From positions 8,005,814 through 8,069,813 of the forward strand of contig NC_061800.1 of the NCBI RefSeq assembly GCF_021462225.1: a stretch of 64,000 bases of DNA, read 5' to 3'. The notes under the pieces were generated by a model, which saw only the letters and a program-made list of their open reading frames with translations, was not told the DNA's origin and did not search any database. The DNA comes from Girardinichthys multiradiatus (lineage: Eukaryota > Chordata > Actinopteri > Cyprinodontiformes > Goodeidae). A program made the translations under genes and the position numbers. Positions 59,891 through 64,000 of this stretch are shown in pieces; the stretch's first letter is position 1, and every line of letters begins with the position of its first letter.

Positions 59891-62800
59891 CTATTTTTTG
59901 ATTTGTTGTACACAAACAGGAAGAATTTTCTCTGACGTCTCATTTGCCATCTCAGAAATGTGATGTTGAGTTTAAAGGTCAACAGAAAACAATAGATTTT
60001 TATTCTGAAACTGTAACTGAGACGCATGTGTACCTTGACTTTCCAAAGGAGGACAAAGGCAGAATAATCACCAAATGTGAATGTGATGGACTGATAAAGA
60101 ACTGCCCTTTGTGTTCTTCAGTATGAACAGTTTTTTTTAAATACATTTTCTTTTATGTGTTGGAAAAAACAAACTGTGTTGTGTCTTTTTATTTTCTCTT
60201 TTCCCCAGAAGCAGAACATTAACATCATCTTAAAATCCAAGAATGTCCTGTGTTTTCTTAGGGATAAAGATGACACGTGAAAATTAAAAGGACAAGGACA
60301 CAAATTAGTGTCAATAAAATTAATATTAGGTAGTATCCAAAAAGAAGCATGTTAGTTAGAGCGAAGGCTCCTTGTTCAAAGCCTTGTGTCCTTTTAACAG
60401 GTAATTTTTCTATGTTAGAAGATGATTAAAGAGCATGTCACATAGGCATGCTAGAAGACCAGTTTTAGAAATACACCTAGAAATCGTCTGGTGACTGGAT
60501 TCTGCTGATTATTAGCTTGCTTGGTCCTGATCAGTGACTCAGAAATCCAGTCTTTGTTCAGTCAATGAATGCATCATACCTTACTGCTACCAGGCTGCTC
60601 TGACAACACTCTTCAGTGTGGAATTTAATTACTGTGGCACGAAGCATCAACGTTAGCAATATTCAGTAGAGTGGTGCTCCAATATGAAGTCAGAAGAAGC
60701 AGAGAGAAGTAGAAACTATTAAAAAGAATGTTATTTTCTATGGCACGTCTAAATATGTCTGTAATTCTCTGTCTGCGACAAGGAGACAGAGCAGATAACA
60801 GGAAGGCTAAACGGCATACAGAAAAGTTTCTCTTTCATCTTTTTGAGTTTTCACCCTACAACAAACAGATGGTGGATCTGGAAATGCTGGTTGCTCTATG
60901 GAGACGTTTAACACTAAAGTTATTTAGTTATTATATTACCCTTTTAAAGAGTTACATTTTATCTATCATAGAACATAATGGATTATGAAATATTTACAGC
61001 CTTTTACAAATCTCACAGTTAAGGTAAGAGTCTCCCTATTCTACAGTAAATACACAGACGGCTGTTTGCAGTCAGCATTGCTAACCATGCTAGCACTAAT
61101 TGCTAATGTAAGATGCTAAATCGGTTTCAAGTGTCAACCCTTGTTTTTCTTTTGTTTTGAAATCTTACCTCATTAATTGCAGAGCTGTGTAACACAGACT
61201 GCTCTCTGTCAGTCTGACTTGGTCTTAATATAAATAGACTGTTCACAGGAAGGTTTCTTGTTAAGGTTCCTTCATAGTTACATTATTGTATTGTGGAGCT
61301 GTGACATACATGTACAGTGTACGGAAGACCAACATATAAGAAGCCATTGATGAACGTACTATGAGAAAGAAAGCAGAATAAATGCCAACTTCTACTCAGT
61401 ACCATTTATAGACACATTTAAAATCTAGGTCGAGTTCTTCAATGAATCAAAGTCATGCATGCAGAAAACCCCGGTCCAGCCTGTGACCCAGCCTAGTGGC
61501 TTAGGTATTTCAGGTGCATGGACACTCAGCTCACTTCTCTCAGGCTTTTTGTGATTTCAGTTAATGCAAGTGAGGGATTAGAACGAACCAGACCCTGAAC
61601 ACTGTGTTTTGCTCATGCTGCATAATCCCACACTGTTAATATCTGAACAAAGTGAGGCACGGTTGACAGTGTTCTGTTTGCCTCTGTCTAAGGTGACCGT
61701 CAAATCTCCAAAACGCATGGCACCCCAGCAAAATCTAGCTAGAACTTCCCAGGCACTGAAGAAATTGGAAAAACCACAACCTGGACTTTAGTCCTGAGAC
61801 AACTGGTCAACCTGACATTCACCCCAGCCAAGTAACATAATATTCATTTCTTCAGGCCTGCACCAATAGCCTAATTGTTTTACTTCTGTCCATCATTTTG
61901 ATCTTTCATAACATTTTTTTATGAAAGATCAAAATATATATAACATCTTGATGGTACTATGAACAAAACTAAAATCAGGCTTTTCACTCATCTCAAGTAG
62001 ATAACGTACTTTAAGACAGTCTTTTAGTGCACTGAGAGCCTGATGTAGCTACGTTAGCACTGTGTAAGAGTGATTACCATATATGGAATGATTACATCAC
62101 CACCAGTAATCACAGCTATATAGTTTAGAAAAACTTTAAACCAGATCGTTTTGTTGACAAAAAAGAGCAAATACTGATTTCATACAATAAAATGTAAATT
62201 AAGTACTCAAAAAAAACAATGCGATTTTCTGGATTTTTGTTTTTCAGATTCTGTTAGTCACAGTTGAAGAGTACCTGTGATAAAAATCTAAGACTTCCAC
62301 ATGCTTTGCAAGTTGGAAAACCTGCAAAATTGGCAGTGTATCAAATACTTGTTGTCCCCACTGTAAATCCTCCAGCTACTGTTACGCAACCACTGCACAA
62401 CCTGCTAATATAAATTCGACTGGTATTAATGTTGTTTAGAGAATGGGAATCTTCAGAGTAAAATCTGAAACAGCAGCATTCTGGGAAATGTAAAATCTGC
62501 TGTAACACTTGACAAGAGGCAAACAAGGCTGCCACTGAGTGATTTTCATCTCGGGGTTGGGGATTTGTCTTTGAGGTCTCCAAGCATCTTCACCGGACAA
62601 ATCTAGATATACATTTTTATATACATTTCTTAATTGAGCTGAAGACTTCTCCTGGGGGGTGTTTTGTGGTCCCCTGTGACAATTTTAAATCTTTGGCAAC
62701 ATGCTTTGCTGTCCTCATATTTGGTTTGTTTTTGTATATTTTAATAGAGATTTCGACTCTAGGCATTTGAGACACACCCTATAATGTTTAATGTTTAAAC

Positions 62801-63311
62801 CCTATAAAGACCTTAACCTTTGCCTCTTGCGCAGATGATAAATCTCATAGCTCCAGTACACCTCCTCTGTGACCCACATAACCATTCTCTGTTACATCTC
62901 AACATCATTGCCGAAAACAAAACAGCTGCATGAGAGACAGGGTGAGTGAAGAGGATGAAGTGGAGCTTCCAGCCTCCCTAGTTGTCTAAGTCCCAGCCTA
63001 ATCCTACTTTAACAGGCCAACAGGCTGGCACGCAGATTAACTGGAGTTCACCTCTAAAACGGGTCAGTTCCTCAAGCGAGGCTGAAAGGGAATCAGTGAA
63101 TAATCATGTGGTGAATTCAGCAGCAATGTTTTTTTATTTATAAAAAATATACCATGTCACAGAGCTTTGCTCCTAAAAGAGAGCTGAACTGGAACCCAAA
63201 CTACTGATTCATCAAGTTAAAAAGAAAAGCAGTGGCAGATATTAAAGGAGGACATCCTTAAGCTTTGGAAACTACACAGCACACAACACTGTGTACAATA
63301 TGAACACTGCA
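59891..63311. other. 3' flank, no gene seen
   Basis: AT-rich. Open frames at 59944-60126, 60728-60988, 61609-61791 (plus) and 62341-62583 (minus) lack motifs or context. A 16-bp palindrome at 61896-61934 is listed separately. Confidence 0.5.
61896..61934. repeat. perfect 16-bp inverted repeat
   Basis: TTTTGATCTTTCATAA, 7-base loop, then its exact reverse complement. It is about 2 kb downstream of the CASK poly(A) signal. Confidence 0.95.
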
Positions 63312-63458
63312 TTATGCTGGAAAGGATTTATACTTGTAGTCTTTCCGACTCACTCCACAAGCCCAGCAGACTTGGAAATAGTCCATCCATAGGAGGCAGG
63401 AGCAGTGAAACAGTCTCTCCATCCCATTGTAGTATCCACAAGTAACAACACCACTCAG
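63312..63458 (-). CDS. possible terminal exon, Cys-rich, unknown gene
   Basis: On the minus strand an acceptor-like tract (AATCTTCTTACTGCATGCAG) is followed by 48 codons and TAA: LSGVVTCGYYNGMERLFHCS, CLLWMDYFQVCWACGVSRKD, then YKYKSFPA. Five Cys, one His and many aromatic residues give it a protein-like, possibly metal-binding look. I do not recognise the family and found no upstream exon before the window ends. It may be chance. Confidence 0.25.
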   Translation of the reverse strand: MSGVVTCGYYNGMERLFHCSCLLWMDYFQVCWACGVSRKDYKYKSFPA

Positions 63459-63794
63459 CTGCATGCAGTAAGAAGATTATTGCATTTATGGAAAGGCTGC
63501 AGAGCCTGCGTTTGGAGCAGAATGAAGAGAAGTGGGCAAAGAGGACATCTGTTCAGGAGATAACTACAGGAGCTCCTATCTCCTTTAATGTTACACACAG
63601 ATGTGAATCAAGATACAGAAAACAGAAAGCTCCCATTATACACTGTGATGCTAGAACTATTACATCATTTACATTAAAACTGAGCCTTATGCAAGAGAAA
63701 ACTGGCTGTCCACAAGTAGATTTGTTTTCATCCCTCTGACACGTGAATGAAATAAATCCTGCAGCCATACAGAATTGGTATGGAAAAGTTCATA

Positions 63795-64000
63795 CAGTGC
63801 TGTGAAAAAGTATTTGTCACCTCATATATTTCTTCTGATTGCTTTTTTGTCCCAATTAAATTGTTCAATCCCTTGGAAACATTTTAATATCAGACAAAAA
63901 TAAAAAGGGCAGTTCTAAAATGATGACTTCATTAAGGTAAAAAGCTGATCCAGACCAACCAGGCCTTTTTGGAAACACAAATCAGCCTTCCTTAGATCAT
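63795..64000. mobile_element. DNA transposon terminus, cut by window end
   Basis: CAGTGCTGTGAAAAAGTATT after TA is the start of a widespread fish DNA-transposon terminal repeat. The rest lies beyond the window. Confidence 0.7.

Noticed and set aside
63488..63739. 83-codon + frame MERLQSLRLEQNEEKWAKRT
   Set aside because: Helical-looking start, but no splice context, no recognised domain and a low-complexity remainder.

Overview
This window is from a ray-finned fish, most likely a teleost. Fifteen protein-coding exons with GT/AG borders run left to right, scattered over about 50 kb of AT-rich intron. The introns carry a repeat load typical of fish: Tc1-like transposons, non-LTR retrotransposons, tRNA-derived SINEs, an LTR element and a solo LTR. 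Nothing bacterial is present.

The one host gene I can name with confidence is CASK (calcium/calmodulin-dependent serine protein kinase, a MAGUK scaffold) on the + strand. The window holds its 3' half: exons at 9071-9148, 20021-20101, 28051-28239, 28397-28475, 29917-30002, 34000-34068, 36447-36515, 37244-37279, 41864-42060, 48148-48263, 53893-53973, 54045-54125, 54211-54413, 54692-54775 and 58768-58944. Together they give 541 codons plus TGA in one continuous frame: second L27 domain, PDZ, SH3, HOOK and guanylate-kinase-like domains. The CaMK-like domain and first L27 lie left of the window. Two further in-frame cassette-exon candidates (41377-41418, 42 nt; 57260-57286, 27 nt) have usable splice sites. 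The 3' UTR probably ends after an AATAAA at 59868. Teleosts often keep two CASK copies; I cannot tell which this is.

Layout: 1-4746 is the 5' end of a minus-strand LTR retrotransposon or endogenous retrovirus (LTR, primer-binding site, 54-bp minisatellite leader, broken gag). 5040-8000 holds an unclassified repeat and a Tc1 element. The 10.9-kb intron 9149-20020 holds an L1/Tx1-like LINE interrupted by an L2-like tail, a minus-strand LINE with a 468-codon reverse-transcriptase frame, and another Tc1 element. 20265-22415 has Tc1 relics. 23487-26444 may be one hAT-like element split by a SINE and a solo LTR. 28051-42060 carries the linker, PDZ and SH3 exons. 42172-43678 is a second copy of the first Tc1 family in opposite orientation. 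53893-58944 carries the guanylate-kinase-like exons and an internally deleted transposon. 59890-64000 is 3' flank with little recognisable content.

I see no new multi-gene system. The most useful leads are about CASK splicing (a GT microsatellite next to a 3' splice site, and two microexon candidates) and transposon biology (a deletion derivative keeping only the DNA-binding part of its transposase, a LINE and SINE sharing a 3' end, a perfect hairpin in a Tc1 leader).
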